From contig DASZBX010000055.1 of NCBI GenBank assembly GCA_035943635.1, forward strand, positions 62,001 through 126,000: DNA of 64,000 bases, written 5' to 3'. Position numbers and translations under genes: made by a program. Below are positions 33,817-42,301 of this stretch, piece by piece; the stretch's first letter is position 1; each line of letters begins with the position of its first letter. Origin of the DNA: DASZBX01 sp035943635 (GTDB lineage Bacteria; Actinomycetota; Actinomycetes; Streptomycetales; Catenulisporaceae). Under the pieces are notes generated by a model. It worked only from the letters and a program-made list of their open reading frames with translations. It was not told where the DNA came from and made no database searches.

Positions 33817-34223
33817 GAGTCCTCCGCCGGGTGTCCGGGCGCGTGGTCGCCGTCGAGCGCTTCGCCGAGGCTCGGGTAGATCGGGAACATGGGTCCCATT
33901 CCGGTTATCTCCAACAGTCGGCCCAGCGCGCCGGGCTCTCCGACAAGCGCCAACTCCGTGCCGGACTCCCTGGCCGAGCGCCGGGCGCGCAGCAGGGTGT
34001 TCAGTCCGCTGGAGTCGCAGAAGTCGAGCTTCGCGCAGTCCACCAGGACCCGGCCGGAGTCGGCCGCGGCCGCGTCCAGGGCCGAGCCGAGCTCGTCCGC
34101 GGTGTCGTGATCCAGGTCGCCGGACAGCTCCAGCACGACCAGGTCCGAGAACGCGCTGCGCCCGACGGCGAACCGCGCGCGCCGCGACTCGCCGCTCATC
34201 GTGTCCCACCCGCCTGTGTCCAT
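33813..34223 (-). CDS. STAS-domain anti-sigma factor antagonist (RsbV-like)
   Basis: 136 residues. FSDLVVLELSGDLDHDTADELGSALDAAAADSGRVLVDCAKLDFCDSSGLNTLLRARRSARESGTELALVGEPGALGRLLEITGM is a classic RsbV/SpoIIAA fold; the first Ser of CDSSG is the expected phosphorylation site. When dephosphorylated by SpoIIE-type phosphatases it frees the sigma factor from RsbW. It ends with ATGA overlap into the 58-aa ORF and begins four bases after the phosphatase gene. ATG 34199 is a possible shorter start. Confidence 0.85.
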   Translation of the reverse strand: MDTGGWDTMSGESRRARFAVGRSAFSDLVVLELSGDLDHDTADELGSALDAAAADSGRVLVDCAKLDFCDSSGLNTLLRARRSARESGTELALVGEPGALGRLLEITGMGPMFPIYPSLGEALDGDHAPGHPAEDS

Positions 34224-34226
34224 CTC

Positions 34227-36029
34227 CTACCTCTCCTCTCCGGCCGGGCCGCGGCCGCCCCGGGATCCGGGCTCGCCGGGCGCCGCCACCGGACCGATCC
34301 GGGCGGCGAGCAGCACGATGTCGTCCTCCTGCGGCCGCCGGAACTCCTCCAGCAGCCGGTCGCACAACCCCTCCGGGGACGGCCCGGCGGCCTCGGCGGC
34401 CGACCGCAGCCGCTCCAGGCTCAGCAGCAGGTCGACCCCGCGCTCCTCGATCAGCCCGTCGGTCACCAGCAGGAGGCCGTCGCCGTCGGCCAGCTCCCGG
34501 CGCACCGGGGCCGGCTGCGGCAGGTCCGCGCCGAGCATCGGGCCGTGCTCGCCCACCTGGGCGCAGGCGCCGTCGGCCCGCAGCAGCATCGGCGGGATGT
34601 GGCCGGCGTTGGCGAACTCGACCGAGCGCCGGTCGGGCGCGATCAGCGCCAGGCACATCGTAGCGGTCCAGCCCGGCCACACGTCGTACATCAGATGATC
34701 GAGCTTCTCCAGCACCGCGTTCGGCGGATGGCCGTCGAGCACGTACGCGAGCAGCGCGTGGCGCAGGCCGCCCATCACCACGGCCGCGTCCATCGAGTGT
34801 CCGGCCACGTCGCCGACCACCAGCAACAGCCCGGCCGGGGTCTCGATCGCCTCGTAGAAGTCCCCGCCGATCTCCACCTCCTCGGCCGCCGGGATGTACC
34901 GCACGGCCAGCTCCACCCCGGCCGCGCGCGGCAGCCGGGCCGGCAGCAGGGCGCGCTGCAGGGTGACCGCGAGCGCGTGCTCCTCGGCGTAGCTGCGCAG
35001 CGCCTCCAGGGCCAGCGCGCAGGCCTGGGCCAGCTGGGTCAGCAGCTTGAGGTCCTCGTCGGCCTCGCAGACCTTGTCCAGGGCGACCAGGACCGGCGGC
35101 CGGGCCCGCTTGGTGCGCACCGCCGCCATGGTGAACGCCCCGCCGGAGCGTTCGGCCGGGATCTCCTCGGGCCAGCGCTCCCCGGGCGCCCGGGCGATCG
35201 CCACGCCGATCCGGTTGCCCAGCTCGCCCGGGGTCATCGCGCCCAGCAGCCCGGCCGGGGCGCCCCGGCGCACCGGCGTGCGGCCGTCGGGGCAGCTGGT
35301 CAGCAGGACCGAGTCGGAGTGCGGGGACTGGGTGACCACCAGGGCGGTGGCGCCGAACAGCAGGTACGCGGCCCGCGCGGTGGCCGCGGCCAGGGCCGGG
35401 GCCTGGGAGGCGCCGTAGATCTCCAGGGTCATCTCGTTGAGCACGCCCAGCCGCTCGGCCAGTCGCTCGGCCCGGATCCGGGCCCGGGTGTAGCGCAGCG
35501 TGGCGGCGACCGTGGCCAGCAGCTCGCCCGGCGCGATCGGCTCGGTCAGGTAGGCGTCGGCGCCGCGGTCCAGGCCCTGGGTCCGGTCCCCGGGCGCGAC
35601 CGCGGTGGCGGACACGTGGATCACCGGGGTGCCCGCGGTCAGCGGCGCGGCCTTGATCCGCTCGCAGACCTCGAAGCCGCTCATGTCGGGCAGGTGCACG
35701 TCGATGATGGCCAGCTCCGGCAGACCCAGGCCCTCCCGGCCGCGGTCCGCCAGCAGGGTCAGCGCGTCGGTGCCGTCGGCGGCCTCGAGCACGGTGTGCC
35801 CGGACCGCTTGAGCCAGCTGGACAGGATGTAGCGGTGCGTGGCGTTGTCCTCGACGATCAGGAGCAGGGCGCCGACGTCGTCGCCGGGGCCCGGCCCGGC
35901 CGGGCCGGTGGAGACCGGGATGCTCGCCTCGCTGGCGACGACCGCGTCGGCCAAGCCGGCGGCGGCGAACCGGCGCGCGGCCGCGGCCCCGTCCGCCTCC
36001 GGGTCCCGGTACTTCTCAGTGCTGCTCAT
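34227..36029 (-). CDS. Response-regulator receiver plus SpoIIE (PP2C) phosphatase
   Basis: 600 residues. A receiver domain (LLLIVEDNATHRYILSSWLKRSGHTVLEA ... LAIIDVHLPDMSGFEVCERI, phospho-Asp in IIDVH; SATA; Lys replaced near LTEPIAPGELL) is followed by a GAF-like middle (ALVVTQSPHSDSVLLTSCPDG). The SpoIIE phosphatase has EIGGDFYEAIETPAGLLLVVGDVAGHSMDAA, FANAGHIPPMLL, LLVTDGLIEERG and QEDDIVLLAARI. The usual receiver Lys (KP) reads TEP, so signalling by phosphorylation may be altered. It dephosphorylates the STAS antagonist. It overlaps the upstream kinase gene by 14 bases, so the pair is a likely kinase-phosphatase relay. Confidence 0.9.
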   Translation of the reverse strand: MSSTEKYRDPEADGAAAARRFAAAGLADAVVASEASIPVSTGPAGPGPGDDVGALLLIVEDNATHRYILSSWLKRSGHTVLEAADGTDALTLLADRGREGLGLPELAIIDVHLPDMSGFEVCERIKAAPLTAGTPVIHVSATAVAPGDRTQGLDRGADAYLTEPIAPGELLATVAATLRYTRARIRAERLAERLGVLNEMTLEIYGASQAPALAAATARAAYLLFGATALVVTQSPHSDSVLLTSCPDGRTPVRRGAPAGLLGAMTPGELGNRIGVAIARAPGERWPEEIPAERSGGAFTMAAVRTKRARPPVLVALDKVCEADEDLKLLTQLAQACALALEALRSYAEEHALAVTLQRALLPARLPRAAGVELAVRYIPAAEEVEIGGDFYEAIETPAGLLLVVGDVAGHSMDAAVVMGGLRHALLAYVLDGHPPNAVLEKLDHLMYDVWPGWTATMCLALIAPDRRSVEFANAGHIPPMLLRADGACAQVGEHGPMLGADLPQPAPVRRELADGDGLLLVTDGLIEERGVDLLLSLERLRSAAEAAGPSPEGLCDRLLEEFRRPQEDDIVLLAARIGPVAAPGEPGSRGGRGPAGEER

Positions 36030-37890
36030 CGACGACCTCCTTGCCGGGGGACGCGCTCAGTAGTTCGGCCAGCCGCTCCGCGGTCACCCGGCTCTTGGAC
36101 ACGACGCCGCGCGCGTGGCTGAGCCCGGCCCCGGCCCGTTCGGCCGCGCTGGCCTCGGTCACCACGACCACCGGGATGCCGCGCAACTGCGGGTCCGCGG
36201 CCAGCGCGGACAGCACCGCCTGGCCGTCCAGGCCCGGCATGTGCAGGTCCAGCAGGACCGCGTCCGGCCGGGTGGCCCGGACCGCGGGGAGCACCTCCCC
36301 GCCGGAGCCGACCTGGACCACCCGCTCGGCCAGCTGCTCGAGCACCGGCAGGAACACCTCGGCGAACACCGGGTCGTCGTCGGCCGACAGCACGGTGCCC
36401 AGCCGCCGGATCGGCGCGGCCGGGGCGTCCGGGCGCGGCGGCAGCCGGACGGTCACCGTCGTGCCCCGGCCCGGTTCGCTCTCCAGGGTGAGGCTGCCGC
36501 CGAGCAGGCCGGAGAGCCGGCGGGCGTACGGCAGGCCGAGCCCGGTGCCGGACCGGTTGCGCTGGTGCGGGCCCGGGACCTGGTAGAACTCCTCGAACAC
36601 CTTGGTCTGCTGGTCCTGCGGGATGCCCACGCCGGTGTCGCTGACCACGAACCGCAGCCACCCGTCCGGCTCGACCCGCACGTCCAGCCGCACCTCACCC
36701 TCCCGGGTGAACTTCAGGCTGTTCGACAGCAGGTTGCGCAGGATCCGGGTGAGCATCACCTCGTCGGTCTCCAGATACGGCAGCCCCGAACCGTCGCACA
36801 CCTCCAGGGCCACCCCGGGCACCGGCGCGGTGCCGGCCATCAGCCCGTCGACCTGGGCCAGCAGCGCGGGCAGGTCGACCGCGGTGAACTGCGGCACCAG
36901 CCGCCCGGCCTCGGCCTTGGCCACGTCCAGCAGCTCGTCCACCAGCATCAGCAGCATGTTCCCGGCCGCGCCGATCAGCGAGACCTGCCGGTGCTGCTCC
37001 TCGGTCAGCGGCTCCGACCCGGGGTCTACCAGGATCCGGCTCAGGCCGATCACCGAGTTGATCGGGGTGCGCAGCTCGTGGCTGATGTTGGACCAGAACC
37101 GGGTCTTGGACTCGCTCGCCTCACGCAGCAGCCGGCTCTTCTCGTCCAGCTCCGCGTACAGGGCCACCACCCCGCGGTTGGTCTCCTCCAGCTCCTGGGA
37201 CAGCTCGGTGTAGAGCGCGACCACGCCCTGGTTGGTCTGCTCGAGCTCGGCGTTGAGCCGTTGCAGCTCCTCGCTCTGGGCCCGGGACTCGTCCAGGGAA
37301 GCCAGCAGGTCCCGGGTCTGGGCCCGCAGGTCGTCGATCATCGTCGCCCCCGTTCCGGCTTCGTCGCGCACCGCGCGGCGGATGTCCTCGGCACGATCGG
37401 CCGGGGACCGGCGTCCCGGCGGCAGTGCGCACTCGATCACGATCCGGCCGCCGTCGCGGTGCTCCGCTGTGCCGTTCACGCCCCCGGCGTCGGCGGCACT
37501 GTCCGCGGACTTCTCGCCGGGGCCGACGGCCGCGGTCCGGGATTCCTGGCGCACCTGCGGCAGCAGCCGGGAGACGGCCGACAGCGACTCGGCGCTCGGC
37601 CCGCGTCCGCCGGTCCACTCGAACACAGTCAGCAGAGAGGTCCGGTGCTCTCCCGGGCGCAGCACGAACCGGGCGGTCAGCCCGGCCGGGCGCAGCAGGT
37701 CCCGGCCCAGCTCGCTCACGGCCGTGGCCAGCCGCACCTGGTCCCGGTTCTCCAACCCGGCCGCGGCCGCGCACACCTTGGCCTGCCGGCGCACCGCGAA
37801 CACGTCCCGGTCGGTCGCCACGATGACGGTCAGCAGAGTCGCGTCCTCGCCGCCGGGCGCGGCGGCCTGCGGGGACCGAGTCGTCGTCAT
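36016..37890 (-). CDS. Hybrid sensor histidine kinase (ATPase-like N-domain, coiled coil, HisKA, HATPase, REC)
   Basis: 624 residues. The N-terminal ~110 residues resemble a GHKL-like anti-sigma fold (QVRLATAVSELGRDLLRPAG). A coiled coil (~185-262) holds a duplicated heptad block (EQTNQGVVALYTEL / EETNRGVVALYAEL). HisKA has His271 in SNISHELRTPINSVIG; HATPase has NLLSNSLKFT, SDTGVGIP and GTGLGLPYARRLSGLLGG. The C-terminal receiver has VLSADDDP and AVLLDLHMPGLDG. There is no membrane span, so it senses a cytoplasmic signal. It probably phosphorylates its own receiver and that of the adjacent SpoIIE protein. Confidence 0.9.
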   Translation of the reverse strand: MTTTRSPQAAAPGGEDATLLTVIVATDRDVFAVRRQAKVCAAAAGLENRDQVRLATAVSELGRDLLRPAGLTARFVLRPGEHRTSLLTVFEWTGGRGPSAESLSAVSRLLPQVRQESRTAAVGPGEKSADSAADAGGVNGTAEHRDGGRIVIECALPPGRRSPADRAEDIRRAVRDEAGTGATMIDDLRAQTRDLLASLDESRAQSEELQRLNAELEQTNQGVVALYTELSQELEETNRGVVALYAELDEKSRLLREASESKTRFWSNISHELRTPINSVIGLSRILVDPGSEPLTEEQHRQVSLIGAAGNMLLMLVDELLDVAKAEAGRLVPQFTAVDLPALLAQVDGLMAGTAPVPGVALEVCDGSGLPYLETDEVMLTRILRNLLSNSLKFTREGEVRLDVRVEPDGWLRFVVSDTGVGIPQDQQTKVFEEFYQVPGPHQRNRSGTGLGLPYARRLSGLLGGSLTLESEPGRGTTVTVRLPPRPDAPAAPIRRLGTVLSADDDPVFAEVFLPVLEQLAERVVQVGSGGEVLPAVRATRPDAVLLDLHMPGLDGQAVLSALAADPQLRGIPVVVVTEASAAERAGAGLSHARGVVSKSRVTAERLAELLSASPGKEVVDEQH

Positions 37891-37897
37891 CGCCGGC

Positions 37898-39058
37898 TCA
37901 CCGGATCCCCTTGGCCACGACCACGCTCGCGTCGTCGTGCCGGATGCCCGCGTGCCGCAGCAGCTGCGCGGCCACCACGATCGGGCTGCGGTACGCCAGG
38001 CCCGGCACGGCGCTCGCGTCCCAGCGGTCGCTGAGGCCGTCCGAGTGCATGACCAGCGCGCCGCGCCGGGGCAGCTCGTGCGAGAAGGTGCGCAGCGACG
38101 GCAGCTGGTGCCCGACGATCCCGGGCATGGACACCAGGCTCGACTTCGACTCGCTGCCGACCACCGCGGCCGCGATGTTTCCCACCCCGCACAGCTGCAC
38201 CAGCCCGGTCTCCGCCTCGATCCGGGCCACCGCGAGCGCCGCGCCGCGGGTGCCGCGCAGGGCCCGGTGCAGCTGCTCGACCACCTCGGCCGGGGACCCG
38301 AGCCGGGCGATCCGGAACGCGTTGACCGCGGCCTCGCCGGCCAGCGCGGCCATCGGGCCGTGGCCCAGGCCGTCGCACAGCATCACGAAGACCGCCGGCT
38401 CGCCCTGGTCGTGGGAGCGCCGGGCGTTCCAGGCGTCGCCGCAGACCTGCTCGCCGCTGATCGCCCTGGTCAGGCCGGCGACGTGCGGCTCGGTCGGGTC
38501 GGGCGGGGACTGGCCGGCGGCGGCGCTCGCGCCGGTGCGCTCAGCTGAGGACGACGGCTGCGTCCCGGCGCCGCCCAGTCCGCTCGGCCGGCCCGGCTCG
38601 GGCAGGTTCGGCCCGGCCGGGCCCTGGCCGGCGGGATTCGGGCGCACGCCCGCGGCCCAGAACCGGGCGGCCAGGATGGTGCCGCGGCCGGGCGCGGAGT
38701 CCACGTCCACCGAGTCGGCCAGCCGGACCACCGCGCCCAGGCCGATGCCCAGGGTGCCGGCCGAGGAGACCCCGTCGCGGACCGACTCGGCCACGTCGAC
38801 CATGCCCGGGCCCTTGTCGATCGAGAGCACCTCGACCCCGGCGTGGTGGTCGGTGCGCACCACCCGCAGCAGGATCGAGCCGTCCTGGGCGTGCTTGGCC
38901 AGGTTGCTGGCCAGTTCGGAGACCGCGAGCGAGACCTCGCCGGAACGCTGCGGGCTCAGCCCCACCCGGCGGGCCAGGGCCGCGGCCGCGCCCCGGGCCG
39001 CGGTCAGCTCGTCGCGGAACCAGGCGACGTCCTCGGACTCGAGCAGGGTCAGGTTCAT
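37898..39058 (-). CDS. Fused RsbT-like kinase and RsbX/SpoIIE-type phosphatase
   Basis: 386 residues. Residues 1-135 form a GHKL serine-kinase-like domain (SLAVSELASNLAKHAQDGSILLRVV, DKGPGMVDVAESV, TLGIGLGAVVRLADSVDVDS). After a Pro/Gly/Ser linker (~140-190), residues ~195-386 are a PP2C/RsbX-type phosphatase (QVCGDAW, AVFVMLCDGLGHGPMAALAGEAAV, GVGNIAAAVV, LVMHSDGLSDRWD, DDASVVVAKG). RsbX resets stressosome proteins by dephosphorylating RsbR/RsbS. Start ATG 39058 overlaps the rsbT stop as ATGA. Having kinase and phosphatase in one chain is an interesting compaction. Confidence 0.85.
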   Translation of the reverse strand: MNLTLLESEDVAWFRDELTAARGAAAALARRVGLSPQRSGEVSLAVSELASNLAKHAQDGSILLRVVRTDHHAGVEVLSIDKGPGMVDVAESVRDGVSSAGTLGIGLGAVVRLADSVDVDSAPGRGTILAARFWAAGVRPNPAGQGPAGPNLPEPGRPSGLGGAGTQPSSSAERTGASAAAGQSPPDPTEPHVAGLTRAISGEQVCGDAWNARRSHDQGEPAVFVMLCDGLGHGPMAALAGEAAVNAFRIARLGSPAEVVEQLHRALRGTRGAALAVARIEAETGLVQLCGVGNIAAAVVGSESKSSLVSMPGIVGHQLPSLRTFSHELPRRGALVMHSDGLSDRWDASAVPGLAYRSPIVVAAQLLRHAGIRHDDASVVVAKGIR

Positions 39059-39465
39059 CGCGCCCACTTGGTCACGGTCACGGTGGTGCCCCGGCCCGGC
39101 TCGGACTCGAGCACGAACTCGTCCACCAGCCGGCGCGAGCCGCTCAGGCCCAGGCCCAGGCCCTCGCCGGAGGTCCAGCCGTCGGTCAGCGCGAGGTCGA
39201 GGTCGGGAATGCCCGGTCCCTCGTCCTGGAACACCGCGCGCACGCCGCGGCGGATCCCGGCCTCGACCAGCCCGGCCCGGATGCTCCCGCCGCCGCCGTG
39301 GATGAGCGTGTTGCGGGCCAGTTCGCTGGCCGCGGTGACCAGCTTCGTCTGTTCCACCAGGGACAGCCGGCATTCCAGGGCGAGGTTGCGCACCAGCTGC
39401 CGGGCCCGGACCACGTCGTCGTTGGACGTGATGGGCAGGAGGGTGGGCTCGGCCGTGATCGTCAT
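39055..39465 (-). CDS. rsbT: RsbT-like serine/threonine kinase of the stressosome
   Basis: 136 residues. N-box AASELARNTLIHGGGG, G1 DEGPGIPD, G2 GLGLGLSGSRRLVDEFVLESEPGRGTTVTV. RsbT phosphorylates RsbS and RsbR on stress and is then released to activate a downstream phosphatase. Its ATG overlaps the rsbS stop (TGATG) and its stop overlaps the next start (ATGA). Confidence 0.9.
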   Translation of the reverse strand: MTITAEPTLLPITSNDDVVRARQLVRNLALECRLSLVEQTKLVTAASELARNTLIHGGGGSIRAGLVEAGIRRGVRAVFQDEGPGIPDLDLALTDGWTSGEGLGLGLSGSRRLVDEFVLESEPGRGTTVTVTKWAR

Positions 39466-39908
39466 CAGGCGGTCTGGTTCTCGGTCGTGGACCTGTGCCC
39501 GCCGGCCGGACCGGGGTCCGGGTCGTCCTCGTCCTCGGAACCGGCGAAAGCGCCGCCGGCCCGGCCGAAGTCGGCCAGCACCTTCTCCAGGCTCAGCGCG
39601 GTGCGCACCCCGCCCAGGGTCAGGCCGAGCTCGACCAGGGTGATCGCCACGGCCGGGCGCATCCCGACCACGACGGTCTCGGCGTCCATCACCCGGGAGA
39701 TGGCGGCGATGGTGGCCAGCATCCGGCCGACGAACGAGTCGACGATCTCCACCGCGCTGATGTCGATCACGACGCCGCGGGCGCCGAACTTGGCCGTCTG
39801 CGCGGCCAGATCCTCCTGCAGGTTGAGCACCGCCTCGTCGTCCAGGTCGGTCTGGATCGAGACCAGCAGCACGTCGCCGATCCGCAGGATGGGAACCCGT
39901 TCGGTCAT
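39465..39908 (-). CDS. rsbS: RsbS-like STAS protein (stressosome scaffold)
   Basis: 147 residues. VPILRIGDVLLVSIQTDLDDEAVLNLQEDLAAQTAKFGARGVVIDISAVEIVDSFVGRMLATIAAISRVMDAETVVVGMRPAVAITLVELGLTLGGVRTALSLEKVL matches RsbS along its length; the Ser in EIVDSFVGR is the expected RsbT target. The acidic tail (EDEDDPDPGPAGG) is extra. It starts with an ATGA overlap to the upstream rsbR. Confidence 0.9.
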   Translation of the reverse strand: MTERVPILRIGDVLLVSIQTDLDDEAVLNLQEDLAAQTAKFGARGVVIDISAVEIVDSFVGRMLATIAAISRVMDAETVVVGMRPAVAITLVELGLTLGGVRTALSLEKVLADFGRAGGAFAGSEDEDDPDPGPAGGHRSTTENQTA

Positions 39909-40759
39909 CGGGACGACCCCGGGTGGTTGCTGACGTCGACGCCGGAGCGCTTGAGCGCGTGCCGCAGCGCGTCGGCCAGAGTGGCCTTGGTCACGATGTC
40001 TCCGAAGTCGATGCCGAGCGCGACGATGGTCTGGGCGATCTGCGGCCGGATGCCGGAGATGGTGCACTCGGCGCCCATCAGCCGGGCCGCGACCACGGTC
40101 TTGAGCAGGTGCTGGGCGACCTGGGTGTCCACGGCCGCGACGCCCGTGATGTCGATGATCGCCTGCTCCGAGCCGCTGTCGACCAGGGCTTGCAGCAGGT
40201 TCTCCATCACCACCATGGTGCGGCTGGAGTCCAGGGTGCCGACCAGCGGGACCGCGATCACCCCGTCCCAGAGCTTGACCACCGGTGTGGACAGTTCGAG
40301 CAGCTGCTCGGCCTGGGCGCTGATCAGTTCCTCGCGGATCTTGGTGTAGACCTCGACGGTGTAGAGGCCGAGGTTGTCGAGCAGGTCGGCCAGCTTCAGG
40401 TAGGCCGCGAGCTCCGGCCCGGCCTGGCCCTCGCCGATCGCCGGCTCCAGCACCTGCTTGAGGGCGAACACGGCGGTGGCGGTCTCGGACGGGCTGAAGC
40501 CCTGCCGGGCCCGGGTCCGGGAGAGCTCGGCGAGCAGGGCGCGCACCTCGGCGAAGGCCTCGCCGTGCGGGTCCGGGTTCGCGTCGGCGCGCAGGGCGGA
40601 GACCATGGCTTCGTACAGCTCCCGCAGCTCCCGCTCGACCTCGGCACCGCTGACCCGGCCGCGCAGGGTCCGGGTGACGGTCGCGATCCAGGTGGCAGCC
40701 AGGTCGCCGTCCCCGGACAGCAGGTCGACGAGACGGCTGGAGCTGTCAGTTATGGCCAC
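39905..40759 (-). CDS. rsbR: RsbR-like STAS co-antagonist (stressosome sensor)
   Basis: 284 residues. An N-terminal helical RsbRD-type domain (~1-150; TWIATVTRTLRGRVSGAEVERELRELYEAMVSAL ... TATAVFALKQVLEPAIG) is followed by a STAS domain (VVKLWDGVIAVPLVGTLDSSRTMVVMENLLQALVDSGSEQAIIDITGVAAVDTQVAQHLLKTVVAARLMGAECTISGIRPQIAQTIVALGID). The Thr in AVDTQ is the expected phosphosite. It heads the operon; the 443-base region upstream holds a sigma-B-type promoter (41120-41144). Confidence 0.9.
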   Translation of the reverse strand: MAITDSSSRLVDLLSGDGDLAATWIATVTRTLRGRVSGAEVERELRELYEAMVSALRADANPDPHGEAFAEVRALLAELSRTRARQGFSPSETATAVFALKQVLEPAIGEGQAGPELAAYLKLADLLDNLGLYTVEVYTKIREELISAQAEQLLELSTPVVKLWDGVIAVPLVGTLDSSRTMVVMENLLQALVDSGSEQAIIDITGVAAVDTQVAQHLLKTVVAARLMGAECTISGIRPQIAQTIVALGIDFGDIVTKATLADALRHALKRSGVDVSNHPGSSR

Positions 40760-41119
40760 AGATACTCCCTCGGTGGGTGGTCTCCCGCAGGCTGGTCCGG
40801 CCCGGGCAGGTCGCGCAGAAGCCTATAACACGATCAGCCGGCGATCCTGTGGACTGACACCGACGGGCACCGTGAACGTGCTCGTCAGGAGTGTAGAGGG
40901 CGCACGTCCGGACCCCGCCGGTCCAGAAGCCGGCCCAGCCGCCGACCGGGCAGCCGACCGGGCAGTGCCGGACCGGCAGCGCCTGGCGGGGGGAGACGGC
41001 GCCGGAGCACCGGCCCCGGCCCTTACCGATGTGCATGTGTTGTTCCTCGACCTTTGCGCGTTTCCGGGCCCGGGCCGGGGGCCCGGGAGGGGCCGCCTGA
41101 CCATGAGTGAGACGCACGA

Positions 41120-41144
41120 GTACCCGGGGTGGGGGAACCCAAAC
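41120..41144 (-). promoter_or_regulatory. Sigma-B/SigF-type promoter for the stressosome operon
   Basis: On the minus strand: GTTT (41144-41141), 15 bases, GGGTAC (41125-41120). This fits the actinomycete general-stress consensus GTTT/GNNT-N14-16-GGGTAC/T exactly. It gives a leader of about 350 bases before rsbR (start 40759). The gap 40760-41202 shows no gene apart from this. Autoregulation by the sigma factor that the operon controls is the natural reading. Confidence 0.6.
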
Positions 41145-41202
41145 GGGGGAGTTTCGGGGTGTGGGTGAGGAGTGGTGGGGCGGGTGGGGGTCGGTGGGGT
41201 GG

Positions 41203-41874
41203 TTACTGGTGGTAGTGGGTGTTGGGGGCGGTCTGGTCTGTGGTGTACGCGGGGGGCTGCTGGGTCGGGGCTTGGGATTGGGTCTGGGGCTGAGTCTGGG
41301 TTTGGGGCTGAGCCTGGGGTTGGGTCTGCGCCGGGTTCGGGGAGGTGGCCGACGGGCGGGCGGCGGTGGCCGGGCCGGTTGCGGCGGTGTCGGTGTCGGG
41401 GTGGTGCGCGAGGGTGCCGGGCTGGTCCGACTCGTACGGTGTCGGCGGGAGGGCCGCGGCGCGGGCGCGCTGGCGCTTGGCCAGCATGCGCAGCTGGATC
41501 ATCCGGCCGGCGCCCGGGATGACCACGACCAGGACGCCGAAGATCGCCGCCATCAGCAGCGCGACGCCGAGCGGGAGGTGGCCGTGCGCGCCGAAGAAGC
41601 TGATCTCGATCTTCTGGCTGTTCTCCAGGATGAAGATCAGCAGGAGCAGCAGGACCACGGCGCCGGAGGTCAGAGCGATCCACAGGCCGCCGAGGCGGGT
41701 GCGGTCCGGCTTGGCCATCGGCGGGTCCAGGGCCGGGCGGGTCGGGGGCGGGGTGTCGGCGCCCGGCGGGGCCGGGTCGGGGGCGTTCGCGGTCTGGGGC
41801 GCGCCCCGAGAGCCCGACGGGTCCGTCGGGGGGATTCCGCCTGTGGTGGTCGGGTCGTTTTGGTGCTTCTTCAT
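41203..41874 (-). CDS. LapA-domain (DUF1049) membrane protein
   Basis: 223 residues from ATG 41874, with GGAG seven bases upstream. A Pro-rich N-terminus is followed by two spans (LWIALTSGAVVLLLLLIFILEN and LPLGVALLMAAIFGVLVVVIPG) around IEISFFGAHGH, the LapA signature. The C-terminal tail is mostly Gln/Pro/Thr (QTQPQAQPQTQTQPQTQ), probably disordered. LapA proteins support lipopolysaccharide assembly in Gram-negatives; the actinomycete role is unknown. A sigma-B-type promoter lies about 180 bases upstream, linking it to the stress regulon. Confidence 0.75.
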   Translation of the reverse strand: MKKHQNDPTTTGGIPPTDPSGSRGAPQTANAPDPAPPGADTPPPTRPALDPPMAKPDRTRLGGLWIALTSGAVVLLLLLIFILENSQKIEISFFGAHGHLPLGVALLMAAIFGVLVVVIPGAGRMIQLRMLAKRQRARAAALPPTPYESDQPGTLAHHPDTDTAATGPATAARPSATSPNPAQTQPQAQPQTQTQPQTQSQAPTQQPPAYTTDQTAPNTHYHQ

Positions 41875-42054
41875 CGCCGTCTCCATTGGTCCGGTTGATT
41901 CGGTCGGTCCGGGTAGCCCGGTTGGTCCGGTCGACGGTCGAGCCGGCCGCGCGGTCGCCCACGGGATGATGGCCCGCGCCGTCGCGGCCCGGGTACCGGA
42001 TCCAACGACGTGAAGATCCTCAAGACACGCCGCCACCGGTTCTTGTGAGCGCGG

Positions 42055-42079
42055 GTACCCCGAGGTGGGGAGGGGAAAC
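42055..42079 (-). promoter_or_regulatory. Sigma-B/SigF-type promoter for the lapA-like gene
   Basis: On the minus strand: GTTT (42079-42076), 15 bases, GGGTAC (42060-42055), the same pattern and spacing as the stressosome promoter 930 bases away. It points at the lapA-like gene (start 41874). The 427-base gap 41875-42301 also serves the divergent acyl-CoA dehydrogenase. Confidence 0.6.
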
Positions 42080-42086
42080 GGCTTGT

Positions 42087-42099
42087 CTACGGTCCGTAG
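42087..42099. promoter_or_regulatory. Palindrome upstream of the acyl-CoA dehydrogenase
   Basis: CTACGG-T-CCGTAG, perfect six-base arms around one base, beside the lapA promoter and about 200 bases before the dehydrogenase start. It is a candidate site for a dimeric repressor; which one is unknown. Confidence 0.35.
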
Positions 42100-42301
42100 T
42101 CGGCCGGCCGGTGAGTGGGGCGGTGGGCGGGGCGGCGGGGAATGTTCTGGGCCGGTTCGGTGGATAGACGGGCGGAAAGGGGGCAGCCGGAGTCGAGCGG
42201 CCCGGCCGGGCCGCACCGTACGGGCGCTGCGGCCGTCGGCGGTGGATTCGCTGATCTGCCATCCGCTGATCCGCCGGGACGGCGCAGGCGAGGAGGAGAC
42301 G

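Noticed and set aside
33640..34680. A 346-codon minus-strand frame across the STAS gene
   Set aside because: Most of it is a shifted frame of the phosphatase and STAS genes; only its last 58 codons, with their own start and overlaps, are kept.
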